Below, piece after piece: positions 56,207-64,000 of a stretch of 64,000 bases of DNA. A program made the translations under genes and the position numbers. The notes beneath the pieces were generated by a model. That model saw only the letters and a list, made by a program, of their open reading frames with translations, had not been told where the DNA came from and did no database searches. Positions within the stretch are counted from its first letter, which is position 1. Each line of letters opens with the position of its first letter. Source of the stretch: Methylobacter sp. S3L5C (GTDB lineage Bacteria; Pseudomonadota; Gammaproteobacteria; Methylococcales; Methylomonadaceae); NCBI RefSeq assembly GCF_022788635.1, contig NZ_CP076024.1, positions 2,852,001 through 2,916,000 of the forward strand. The letters are read 5' to 3'.

Positions 56207-58072
56207 ATGAAGACACTACCTGATTATCCACTACTTAATAATATCAATAGTCCAGCTGATGTACGCAAGCTCAGTAAAGACCAGCTCAAACCCTTGGCGA
56301 AAGAACTGCGGGATTATTTAACGCATACTGTGAGTATTTCCGGTGGGCATTTTTCGGCGGGTTTGGGTACAGTCGAGCTTACCGTGGCTTTGCATTATGT
56401 TTTTGATACCCCGTCTGACCAGTTGGTTTGGGATGTGGGTCATCAGGCGTATCCGCACAAGATTTTGACCGGCCGTAAAGAACGGATGACGACTATACGT
56501 ACCCTCAACGGGGTATCGGCATTTCCCAATCGTGCCGAGAGCGAATACGATGCCTTTGGTGTTGGCCACTCCAGCACCTCAATCAGCGCAGCCTTGGGAA
56601 TGGCGATAGCGTCGGAACTAAAAGGTGAAGACAAGCAAATGGTGGCGATTATTGGTGATGGCAGCATTACCGGCGGTATGGCTTTTGAGGCGATGAATCA
56701 TGCCGGGGCTATTGATGCCAATCTGTTGGTCATCTTAAACGACAACGATATGTCGATTTCACCGCCAGTCGGGGCGATGAACAACTATCTGACCAAGATC
56801 TTGTCGAGCAAGTTTTATTCGTCAATGCGCGAAGAAAGCAAAAAAGCCTTAAGTAAAATACCCAGCGTTTGGGAGTTGGCACGGCGTACCGAAGAGCACA
56901 TGAAAGGCATGATTGTCCCGGGTACGTTATTTGAAGAGCTGGGTTTTAATTATATTGGCCCGATTGATGGCCATGATGTGGACATGCTGGTGTCGACGCT
57001 GGAAAACCTGAAAGCCACCTCCGGGCCACGCTTTTTACATATTGTTACCAAAAAAGGTAAAGGTTACCCGCCTGCCGAGAAAGATCCGTTGGCTTACCAT
57101 GGCGTTCCGGCCTTTGATCCCAGCCTGGATTTTTTGCCCAAGTCAGCACCGTCAGTGCATCCCACTTATACCGAAGTGTTTGGCAGTTGGTTATGTGATA
57201 TGGCCGAGCAGGATGAGCGTTTACTGGGTATTACTCCGGCGATGCGAGAAGGTTCGGGGCTGGTGAAGTTCTCCGAACAATATCCCAAACGTTATTTTGA
57301 TGTGGCCATTGCCGAACAACATGCGGTAACCCTGGCAGCCGGTCAGGCTTGTCAGGGTGCAAAACCGGTAGTTGCCATTTATTCAACGTTTTTACAGCGT
57401 GCGTATGACCAGTTGATTCATGACGTAGCCATTCAAAACCTGGATGTCTTGTTTGCGCTGGACCGGGCCGGCTTGGTCGGTCCTGATGGTCCTACCCACG
57501 CCGGTAGTTTCGATTACAGTTATATGCGCTGTGTGCCAAACATGCTGATTATGGCACCGGCTGATGAAAATGAATGCCGGCAAATGCTTTATACCGGCTT
57601 TTTGCATAAAGGCCCTGCATCGGTGCGTTATCCTCGCGGTAAAGGCCCCGGCGTAGCGGTAATAAAAGCCATGACCGCACTACCGTTGGCTAAAGCCGAA
57701 ATTCGCCATCAAGGCAGTCGTATGGCTATTTTAGCCTGGGGCAGCATGGTAACGCCAGCATTGGCAGCGGGTAAACAATTAGGGGCAACCGTCGTCAACA
57801 TGCGTTTTGTTAAACCTATTGATGAGCAACTGTTGCTGGAATTGGCGAAAAGTCATGAAGTATTTATTACCGTGGAAGAAAACGTCATTTCCGGGGGGGC
57901 AGGGAGTGCGGTCAATAATTTCCTGCAAGCTCAGCATATACTGATGCCGGTATTGAATATCGGTTTGCCTGACAGCTTTATTGAGCAAGGCACCAGAGAG
58001 GAGTTGCTGGCCATTTGCGGGCTGGATATTCAGGGAATTACTGCCAGGATTGAGGCTTTCTGCGCTTGGTAG
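56207..58072 (+). CDS. dxs: 1-Deoxy-D-xylulose-5-phosphate synthase, copy 2
   Basis: 621 residues, a near twin of the copy at 42909. The first residues differ ([13 protein letters not shown] versus [13 protein letters not shown]); after that only a few residues change (KIPSV/KMPSV, LKATSG/LKAISG, LDFLPK/LDCLPK, AQHIL/AQQIL, SFIEQ/SFVEQ) and one Trp is added at the end. All thiamine diphosphate and catalytic motifs are kept, so both should be active. It closes the hopanoid-copCD run and probably raises precursor supply for C30 synthesis. Confidence 0.95.
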   Translation: MKTLPDYPLLNNINSPADVRKLSKDQLKPLAKELRDYLTHTVSISGGHFSAGLGTVELTVALHYVFDTPSDQLVWDVGHQAYPHKILTGRKERMTTIRTLNGVSAFPNRAESEYDAFGVGHSSTSISAALGMAIASELKGEDKQMVAIIGDGSITGGMAFEAMNHAGAIDANLLVILNDNDMSISPPVGAMNNYLTKILSSKFYSSMREESKKALSKIPSVWELARRTEEHMKGMIVPGTLFEELGFNYIGPIDGHDVDMLVSTLENLKATSGPRFLHIVTKKGKGYPPAEKDPLAYHGVPAFDPSLDFLPKSAPSVHPTYTEVFGSWLCDMAEQDERLLGITPAMREGSGLVKFSEQYPKRYFDVAIAEQHAVTLAAGQACQGAKPVVAIYSTFLQRAYDQLIHDVAIQNLDVLFALDRAGLVGPDGPTHAGSFDYSYMRCVPNMLIMAPADENECRQMLYTGFLHKGPASVRYPRGKGPGVAVIKAMTALPLAKAEIRHQGSRMAILAWGSMVTPALAAGKQLGATVVNMRFVKPIDEQLLLELAKSHEVFITVEENVISGGAGSAVNNFLQAQHILMPVLNIGLPDSFIEQGTREELLAICGLDIQGITARIEAFCAW

Positions 58073-58190
58073 TGGCTACACTAGATGACATTCGGGAACG
58101 ATAAGAAGGGGATTGTTTTTTAAAAATTGCTTCGAAGTTTTACTTCGGCTCGATGCAGTCCTTTTGATCGCAGCCGAAGATGACTAAAGT

Positions 58191-58979
58191 CTAACGTGAC
58201 GTTATGCGACCATTTTCGTCAGACAGGATAATTTCTACGCGTCGATTCAATTGCTGACCGCCGGCATTACTATTGCTGGCAACCGGGAAACCTTCACCAT
58301 AGCCGCTCTTGCTGATACGGTCACTGGAAATTGACATATTCATTAAAGCCATTTGTACGGCATCGGCGCGTCTATTAGAGAGTTCTTGATTATGTTCATC
58401 ACTACCGCGACTGTCGGTGTGACCTTCAACTGATACTTTGTATTGCGGATAATGGTTAAGAAAATCGGCCAGTTTTTGTACATTGCGTATACCGCCTGAT
58501 TTCAGCTGCGCTTTATCGGTGCTGAATAAAACGTCACCCAGTGTAATCATCATACCTCGCTCAGTTTGTTTAGCGTTTAACGCTTTGAGCTGGGCTATTT
58601 TGGCATTGGCTGCATCGACTTCAGCCGTTCTGGCATCAAGACGAACCGTAGCGCGCTGGGAACCGGCATCAGCTACTGCTAATTCAGCGGTTTTTAACTC
58701 GGTAGTTTCCTGTGCAATGCTTATTTTCTGCATGGCTATGTAGGCAAGATGATTAACGGTTTCAGTATCTTCATCTTTCTCGAAGGCATATTCAGCCTTG
58801 TTTAAAGTTTCACTGGCATCTTTTAATTCAAGTGGGGCCAGATTGGTAATTTGTGGATTAACTCGTACAATGTTGTAATTGCTACGTGCTTCAAGAAGGG
58901 ATTGGTTAGGCACCGTACTACAACCGGAAATAATTGCGACAGCGAGCAGGGACAAAGGGAAATAGCGATTTTTTTGCAT
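58191..58979 (-). CDS. OmpA-family lipoprotein (DUF4398 plus OmpA)
   Basis: 262 residues from the ATG at 58979, with GGAG about 8 bases before it. A lipoprotein signal ends at SGCSTV. A helical N-terminal part (about 30-130) resembles DUF4398. The C-terminal OmpA domain binds peptidoglycan (VEGHTDSRGSDEHNQELSNR and LNRRVEIILS). It anchors the outer membrane or a complex to the wall. The next upstream gene, a DUF4398 lipoprotein, is 12 bases away and probably a partner. Confidence 0.9.
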   Translation of the reverse strand: MQKNRYFPLSLLAVAIISGCSTVPNQSLLEARSNYNIVRVNPQITNLAPLELKDASETLNKAEYAFEKDEDTETVNHLAYIAMQKISIAQETTELKTAELAVADAGSQRATVRLDARTAEVDAANAKIAQLKALNAKQTERGMMITLGDVLFSTDKAQLKSGGIRNVQKLADFLNHYPQYKVSVEGHTDSRGSDEHNQELSNRRADAVQMALMNMSISSDRISKSGYGEGFPVASNSNAGGQQLNRRVEIILSDENGRITSR

Positions 58980-58991
58980 GATGAACTCCAT

Positions 58992-59387
58992 TTATAATTG
59001 TTGGGCTTTACGATCTAATTCCTGGCGCAGTATACCGTTGCCTTTCTGCAATGCGTTGGCGGCTTCCTGTGCTTTGACTGACCGAGCTGTCGTTGCGGCT
59101 AATTGTGCATCAACTTGTGCCTGTTCTGCCAGTTGCCGTGCAAGTGCATAGTTTTCTTCGGTCATGGCCCGTTCGGCAGCATCCATTTTATCCATTGCTG
59201 ACTTCATTGGTAATGGTGCAAACTGATTTCCTCCTGAACTGGTGGCATTGTTTACGGCAACTTTGGAAACGGCCATCTGTTCTGTTGGTGGGAGACTTGC
59301 GCAACCGGCTATAAAAACAACACCTACTGTCATTGCCCGGATGCCACACATCATTTTATGTGAGCTAAGGTAGTTTAATTTTTTCAT
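58992..59387 (-). CDS. DUF4398 lipoprotein
   Basis: 131 residues with an N-terminal signal ending in the lipobox FIAGCASLPP. The mature part is helical and Ala-rich (ARQLAEQAQVDAQLAATTARS), as in DUF4398 proteins that commonly precede OmpA-like genes. It likely works with the OmpA-family lipoprotein encoded 12 bases downstream. The mechanism is unknown. Confidence 0.82.
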   Translation of the reverse strand: MKKLNYLSSHKMMCGIRAMTVGVVFIAGCASLPPTEQMAVSKVAVNNATSSGGNQFAPLPMKSAMDKMDAAERAMTEENYALARQLAEQAQVDAQLAATTARSVKAQEAANALQKGNGILRQELDRKAQQL

Positions 59388-59794
59388 TATTTTTCCTTTG
59401 AGTTAAACGTCAAACACAATCGTTGTAATAGTTCTGTTAAGCGGAGTAAAAATAACCAGTTTTAAAACCATTGGGGTTAATTAGACACTTTTTCAGACAG
59501 ATACACCGTTCGTTAGCGCACATATTGATTTGTGGACGTTAAATTTATTAAGGAATAAAAATTAATTATTGATGATAAATGCTCTATGTATACTCCGCGC
59601 AGTCACCACTGGGGATTTTTAAAAGTGTTTTTCGCCTTATATTACAATGGGTTAATGTATTTCTATTTTCCGCAATTTCGACCGCGCGGAGTATAAGAAC
59701 GTGCAGGAGATAAGGTGACCAACTTGAAAAACAAGTTCTGATCATCTATCAATAGACAATGCGAGAGGTTATGCTTGTCAAAAGATGAATTTTC
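59388..59794. other. Gap with MITE-like element
   Basis: About 400 bases with no gene. Contains the 106-bp inverted-repeat element at 59589-59694 and a small hairpin (AACTTG/CAAGTT) at 59721-59737. Confidence 0.5.
59589..59694. repeat. 106-bp MITE-like element
   Basis: TATACTCCGCGC (59589-59600) and its exact complement GCGCGGAGTATA (59683-59694) bound 82 bases of non-coding sequence. The terminal repeats and size fit a miniature inverted-repeat element. No clear target duplication is visible, and no parental transposase is in the window. Confidence 0.5.
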
Positions 59795-60385
59795 TCAAGT
59801 TAAATTGTGTGGATTTCTAAGCACATTTGCCAAAATAGATCTGGCTTTGGGATAATCATAATGCATTAGGGAATCTAATAGTCTTTGATATTCTTGTAAT
59901 TTATTTCTATCTATTACTGCATGTATTTTGTTAAGTAAGGCAGTGTCGATATAAGTATTTTCGAGTAACTGTGCATCAAGCTCTTGCAATAACAGGATAA
60001 TGTCAGCTTGTAATACCCCGTCTTTGTGCGGACTATCAAAACAGTGTGTAGACAAAAATTCAGTAATGGCTTGTATAGTGTCAGATAAAACAATCTTCCA
60101 TTGATCCCAGGTTTCAGTCTCAATATGTCTATTTTCAAGCTGTAACTCAAATTGTTTGGATAAATGAGAAAGCCTGATTGCTCCAATATCATCCGCAAAA
60201 ATTTTTATTTTGTGTAATTGCAGCTTTACCTCATAAAGATACCCCTTACTTATATTGGCAGATAATTCATCAATAATAGACGGATATTCCTCATTGAACG
60301 CAGTCAATATATTACATAATTGCGAGTCCTTGTCATTATGTAATAAAAAAGGTTCAGATAGATTAAAATCAGGCATTTGTTCATT
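59795..60385 (-). pseudogene. Hpt-domain end of a hybrid kinase, severed by IS
   Basis: About 196 codons of host sequence up to the IS junction. Residues HKIKIFADDIGA (His60 in the frame that starts inside the IS) match the phosphotransfer helix of Hpt domains (HxLKGxxxNIGA). Removing the IS and one ATT duplication joins it in frame to 61318-62599 (PLVN followed by EQMPDFNLSEP), so this was the C-terminus of a receiver-kinase-Hpt protein. A short MS start provided by the IS end could give a free Hpt protein. Confidence 0.75.
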
Positions 60386-61317
60386 AGACATCTTTCCTAA
60401 ATACAGCCATAGCGTAAGTTAACAAGAGCAGCCACTAAATTCCATGTCAAGGAGTAATGCTTGTGTTTGCCCCGATAAACATCTTTGGCAATCCTGAAAA
60501 TTTTGCATCGGCGATTAACATGCTCAATAAAAATACGCTGTTTTGATAGTGCCTTATTATCGGCTTTGTCTTCTGCCGAAAGCGGTTGGCCTTTTTTCTT
60601 TTTAACCGGTAGAGTCGAGTTCTGATGGTGTTTCTTTATCCCTTGGTATCCGGAATCCGCCAACAACAGGGCATCAGGATGTAACAATAGACGGCTATCT
60701 TTGAAGATCGAAAAATCATGCTGTTGACCTTTACCTATCACTACGGAGAGTATAGTCATCGTCAATAGGCAGATCACGAGTTGGACTTTGATCGTGTGGC
60801 GTTTTTTTTCCTGAAAAGTACGCTTTCTGGTTTTTAACAGGGCGCTCGATAGGCTGCTCCGAAACATCAATGACCACGGTAGCTGCGGGATCTTCCAACA
60901 GTGCTTTGCGGTTGGGCAGTTTTTCGATTTTGATCAATAGTCTTACAGTGCGAGTATAGATTTTATGGCAATACGATTCGCTGATGTCGAAGACCGCAGC
61001 CAGATTTATCAACGTCGGATAGTGACGAAGATAATAGAGTGTCAGTAACAAGCGGTCTTCCAAAGCCATCTTGGAGTCTTTTCGTCCCCGTCTAGTCAGT
61101 GGATTAAGGACTTTTTGTTCGTCCAGGTAAGTCACCAGCTTACCGTGAAGATGCAGAAAATCTTCTGGTGACAGGCCGACAGTCCTTAAAAATTCTTCAG
61201 GCTTGTGTCTTGGCAATTGGGCATAAGGAGTCATGGCTATCCGTGTTTTCAGAGGTAGATCGCTATTTTAACCCTATCAAAGCCAAATTCTATGTCAATT
61301 ATTTAGGAAAGATGTCT
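60386..61317 (-). mobile_element. IS5-family (ISL2-like) insertion sequence
   Basis: 932 bases with perfect 18-base inverted repeats AGACATCTTTCCTAAATA at 60386-60403 and their complement at 61300-61317. The duplication ATT flanks both ends (60383-60385, 61318-61320). It encodes one transposase in two overlapping frames and interrupts the receiver-kinase-Hpt gene. Confidence 0.88.
60397..61234 (-). CDS. ISL2-like transposase in two frames
   Basis: The first frame (60731-61234, 167 codons) holds a helix-turn-helix (LAAVFDISESYCHKIYTRTV) and the first catalytic Asp (VVIDVSEQPIERP). The second (60397-60870, 157 codons) holds the second Asp (LLADSGYQG) and Glu (RIFIEHVNRRCKIF). They meet at an A8 run (within 60808-60820): with one A fewer the protein reads KAYFSGKKRHTIKVQ without a break. 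This is either programmed frameshifting or a one-base insertion or sequencing error. Conserved catalytic residues on both sides show that the pair is one transposase. Confidence 0.75.
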
Positions 61318-62599
61318 ATTGACTAAAGGTTGGGTCAGCAATAACGGTAAATCAATTTCAAGTTCTGTATTTAAATCAGATTTAGTCTCGGCTTTCTCGC
61401 GTAGCCATAAGGTAAACTCCGCAACGCTACCTTCTCCGGGCTGGCTGGATACGTTGATGGTGCCACCCATCAGGCCAACCAATTGCAAGCCCCATTCCGG
61501 TTCCACCAAATTTACGGGAGAGTGAAGTATCAGCCTGAGTAAAAGTCTGAAAAAGTAATTCAAGGGTTTCTGTGGGGATTCCTATACCGGTATCCCGTAT
61601 CAAAAAGCGGATGGCAAACTTGTTCTGCTCTTGTTTGATAACATCAATGGTTACCTCAATTTTGCCATGTTCGGTAAATTTAATGGCATTGCCAATTAGT
61701 TTGATCAAAATTTGCCGAATGCGCTGCTGGTCACCCCAAATAATAGCGGGGATTGCAGAATCAATCGTTATAAAAAGTTCTAACTGTTTATATTCAATCG
61801 ATGTAATAAAAAGATCAGTAAGACCTTGCAATAGTATTTTTATTGAAAAAGCATCCTCTTCGAGTTCAATTTCTCTTGATCCGTTTTTGGAGAAATCGAG
61901 AATGTCATTGACGATAAGTAACAAGGATTGTGATGACTGCTTAATTCGAGTCAAGTAATGTTTTTGTTTTAGATCATTGGTGCCGTCTTGAGCCAATTCG
62001 GCCAGGCCGCTAATTGCGTTAAGAGGGGTGCATAGTTCATGGCTCATGTTGGCTAAAAACGCCCCTTTGGTATAGCAAGCTTGCTCAGCTTGTTTTTTAG
62101 CGCCAATAGCGCTTTCCAAGTTGAATTTTGCCAAGCGTAATTCTTGTAAGGTCATTTCCAGTGCTTGGTTGTGGCGCTTTGATTCTTTGTACAGCAGGCG
62201 CACTTCCAACATATTGTATATACGCGTCAGCACTTCAGTTTGATCAAACGGTTTGGCGATAAAATCCTTTGCTCCGAGTTGCAGTGCGTCTATTTTATGA
62301 CTTGGTTGAGCCGTGATCACTAAAACGGGAAGATATTCATTCTGTTCTATGTTTTTTAGTGCCTTCATTACTTCGAAGCCATCCATTTCAGGCATCTGTA
62401 GATCAAGCAAAATCAGGTCGTAACGGTTGTTTCGATAGAGTTCGCAAACTTCGCGGCCATCTAATGTTGACGTGATTGAGGTATAGTTGGCCCTGCGCAG
62501 TATAAGCTCAAGAAGAAGCACGTTGGACTTCTTATCATCAACGATCAGTATATTGGCGTTAAAAATATCGAGTTCATGGCCACGCGGTTTTATTTGCAA
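61318..62599 (-). pseudogene. Receiver/histidine kinase gene with frameshift, truncated by IS
   Basis: From the ATG at 62599: receiver domain (NILIVDDKKSN, phospho-Asp in LILLDLQMPEMDG, Lys in IAKPFD), a coiled coil, a HisKA domain with MSHELCTPLNAI (the usual Arg is Cys), and an HATPase with GNAIKFTE, RDTGIGIP and FGGTGMGLAI. After GLAI the frame shifts; GLMGGTINVSSQPGEGS continues in another frame (61303-61563). A deletion between two GCAATT-like repeats (SRQLV-type codons missing) would explain it. The ISL2-like element then removes the Hpt part at 59795-60385. Its start overlaps the upstream kinase by 10 bases. Confidence 0.82.
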
Positions 62600-64000
62600 A
62601 GGTTGGTCTCCTTAGTTGCAAATTCCAGTGCCTCGTCCAGTGTACTGAAAAATTCGTTCACTTTAACAGGTTTGGTCAGATAACGAAAAAAACCGGCCTC
62701 CATGCCGATTTCAATGTCACGAGGTATCGCATTGGCACTGATAGCCACCACCGGAATGTGCGCAGTTGTTGGATCTTCGCGCAATATCTTTAGCGCTTCG
62801 ATACCGCTTATACCAGGCAAATTGATGTCCATCAAGATTACCTTGGGCTGAAATTCCCTGGCAATTTGAATACCCATCAGGCCATCTCCTGCGCTCAACA
62901 GTTTCATATCGGGGCGACGGGCAATTAATTGCTCGACAAGTTTCAAGTTTGCCGAGTTATCTTCTACATAGAGCAGTGTACGTAATACATTGTCGTTTTG
63001 AACTTGCATTTGAACAATTGTCGGAATAGATTCAATGATAGTGCTACTTAAATTTTGTGGTGAGGTTGCCGCAATGAGTTCGATCCAGAACACGCTGCCT
63101 ACTCCGATGGTGCTTTCTACGCCGATGACACCTCCCATCAGTTCGACCAGTCGTTTTGTTACAACCAAGCCGATGCCGGTACCTTCTGTGATATCGCTTT
63201 CCTGTCCGAGACGATTAAATGGCTGGAATAGTTGTTCCATTTTTTCTGCAGATAATCCCGCACCGGTATCAGTGACACTAATACGGATGCGCCCCCGTGA
63301 GTTTCGCGTAACAACAACGGCCACCGCGCCGTTTTTCTGGTTGTATTTGATCGAATTGGACAGCAGATTGATCATAACCTGCTTGACTCTGGTTCGATCG
63401 GCTTGCACAAAACAAGAAATATCGAATTGTGGGAAAGTCATATGAATTCCACGCTTTTGTGCCTGTGGTTCGATCATGGTTTGGCATTCAAGCATAACTT
63501 CGGCCAGTGACACTGATTCCAGTAACAGAGACACTTTGCCTGACTCGATTACTGCCAGATCCAGAATTTCGTTAATCAGATCCAACAGATACCAGCCTCC
63601 ATTGAGAATTTGTTCAATACTCTCCATTTGCGAGGATGTAGGTGGAGGCGAATCTGATTCCATTAATTGGGCGAACCCCAGGATAGCATTAAGCGGACTA
63701 CGTAATTCGTGACTCATGCTGGACAGAAAATCTGATTTTGCCTGATTGGCTTTTTCTGCTGCGGACTTGGCATTGGTTAGTGTAATTTCAACTTGCCGAC
63801 GTTCAGTGAGGTCACGAGTTAATTTGGCAACACCGCGTAAATTGCCGAGATGGTCTCGAATTGCTGTGTAAACTACGTTAGCCCAAAAACTCGATTTGTC
63901 TTTGCGAACGCGCCAGCCTTCATCCTCAAAGCGACCGTTAGCTATCACTGCGTCGAGGTCACGTTGAGGTTTGCAATTAATGATATCTTCTTCAAGATAA
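62590..64000 (-). CDS. Hybrid PAS sensor histidine kinase/response regulator, 5' end beyond window
   Basis: The frame stays open to the right edge (codons before 63948 continue as YLEEDIINCKPQRDLDA), so the start is missing. A PAS domain end (DEGWRVRKDKSSFWANV...RDLTERRQ), a HisKA with MSHELRSPLNAI, an HATPase (MINLLSNSIKYN, DTGAGLS, EGTGIGLVV) and a receiver domain (LLYVEDNSANLKLVEQ, phospho-Asp in VILMDINLPG) follow. The receiver lacks an output domain, so signal must pass to a partner, probably the downstream receiver/kinase/Hpt protein before it was broken. ATG of that gene overlaps this stop. Confidence 0.88.
   Translation of the reverse strand, partial: YLEEDIINCKPQRDLDAVIANGRFEDEGWRVRKDKSSFWANVVYTAIRDHLGNLRGVAKLTRDLTERRQVEITLTNAKSAAEKANQAKSDFLSSMSHELRSPLNAILGFAQLMESDSPPPTSSQMESIEQILNGGWYLLDLINEILDLAVIESGKVSLLLESVSLAEVMLECQTMIEPQAQKRGIHMTFPQFDISCFVQADRTRVKQVMINLLSNSIKYNQKNGAVAVVVTRNSRGRIRISVTDTGAGLSAEKMEQLFQPFNRLGQESDITEGTGIGLVVTKRLVELMGGVIGVESTIGVGSVFWIELIAATSPQNLSSTIIESIPTIVQMQVQNDNVLRTLLYVEDNSANLKLVEQLIARRPDMKLLSAGDGLMGIQIAREFQPKVILMDINLPGISGIEALKILREDPTTAHIPVVAISANAIPRDIEIGMEAGFFRYLTKPVKVNEFFSTLDEALEFATKETNLCK

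Noticed and set aside
1-64000. CRISPR array
   Set aside because: No series of regularly spaced identical repeats was found; the only repeats are inverted, IS-related or a single tandem pair.

Overview
The window reads as a chromosomal segment of a gammaproteobacterium, most likely a Methylococcales methanotroph (Methylobacter/Methylomonas type). This is an inference. It rests on a hopanoid locus containing an aminotransferase of the HpnO type and a eukaryote-like squalene synthase, a CopC/CopD pair, a complete cytochrome c maturation operon, and many different insertion sequences in a fairly AT-rich background. No methane or methanol oxidation gene lies in the window, so the lineage is not proven.

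Region 1 (1-20.5 kb) is accessory and decaying. It holds two HpnA-like NAD-dependent epimerases (80-1096 and hpnA at 10913-11968). It also holds two IS3-family elements, one of them a wreck, an IS5-family element, and two inverted copies of one ISNCY-like element, each with its own 4-bp target duplication. An integrase stub, a DUF3391/HD-GYP c-di-GMP phosphodiesterase cut in two by one ISNCY copy, a 1204-residue multi-PAS histidine kinase with one LOV-like domain, and a HipA-type kinase with an N-terminal helix-turn-helix complete the region. A tRNA-Leu(CAG) marks the border to the core genome.

Region 2 (21-45.4 kb) is conserved core. rnr and rlmB lead into ccmAB, a 414-bp gap, then ccmCDEFGHI, hemN and slyX, so cytochrome c assembly and anaerobic-type haem synthesis lie together. 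After that come a peroxiredoxin, a short-chain dehydrogenase, a thioredoxin-like protein, trhO, bfd-bfr behind a Fur-box-like site, a retropepsin-like protease, a transglutaminase-like protein, queD with a DUF1249 gene, and accA behind a perfect 16-bp palindrome. xseB-ispA-dxs and apt close the region.

Region 3 (45.5-58.1 kb) is the hopanoid and envelope locus. mlaA, an mlaC/hpnM-like gene and hpnH run leftward. Squalene synthase, shc, hpnG, hpnO, copC, copD and a second dxs run rightward. The two dxs genes are almost identical inside but differ at their first codons and flanks, which suggests duplication with recent gene conversion. Together these genes cover precursor supply (dxs, ispA), squalene formation and cyclisation, and side-chain addition and modification (hpnH, hpnG, hpnO). 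Lipid trafficking by the mla genes is a further, unproven link.

Region 4 (58.2-64 kb) has two small envelope lipoproteins (OmpA-like and DUF4398), a 106-bp MITE-like element, and a two-component cluster read leftward. In that cluster one receiver/kinase/Hpt gene is broken by a frameshift and by an ISL2-like IS5-family element. A second hybrid kinase runs off the right edge. I found no CRISPR array, rRNA or clear replication origin. The most notable signals are the LOV-like domain, the HTH-HipA gene with a palindromic operator, the converted dxs pair, and the repeated loss of signalling genes to insertion sequences.
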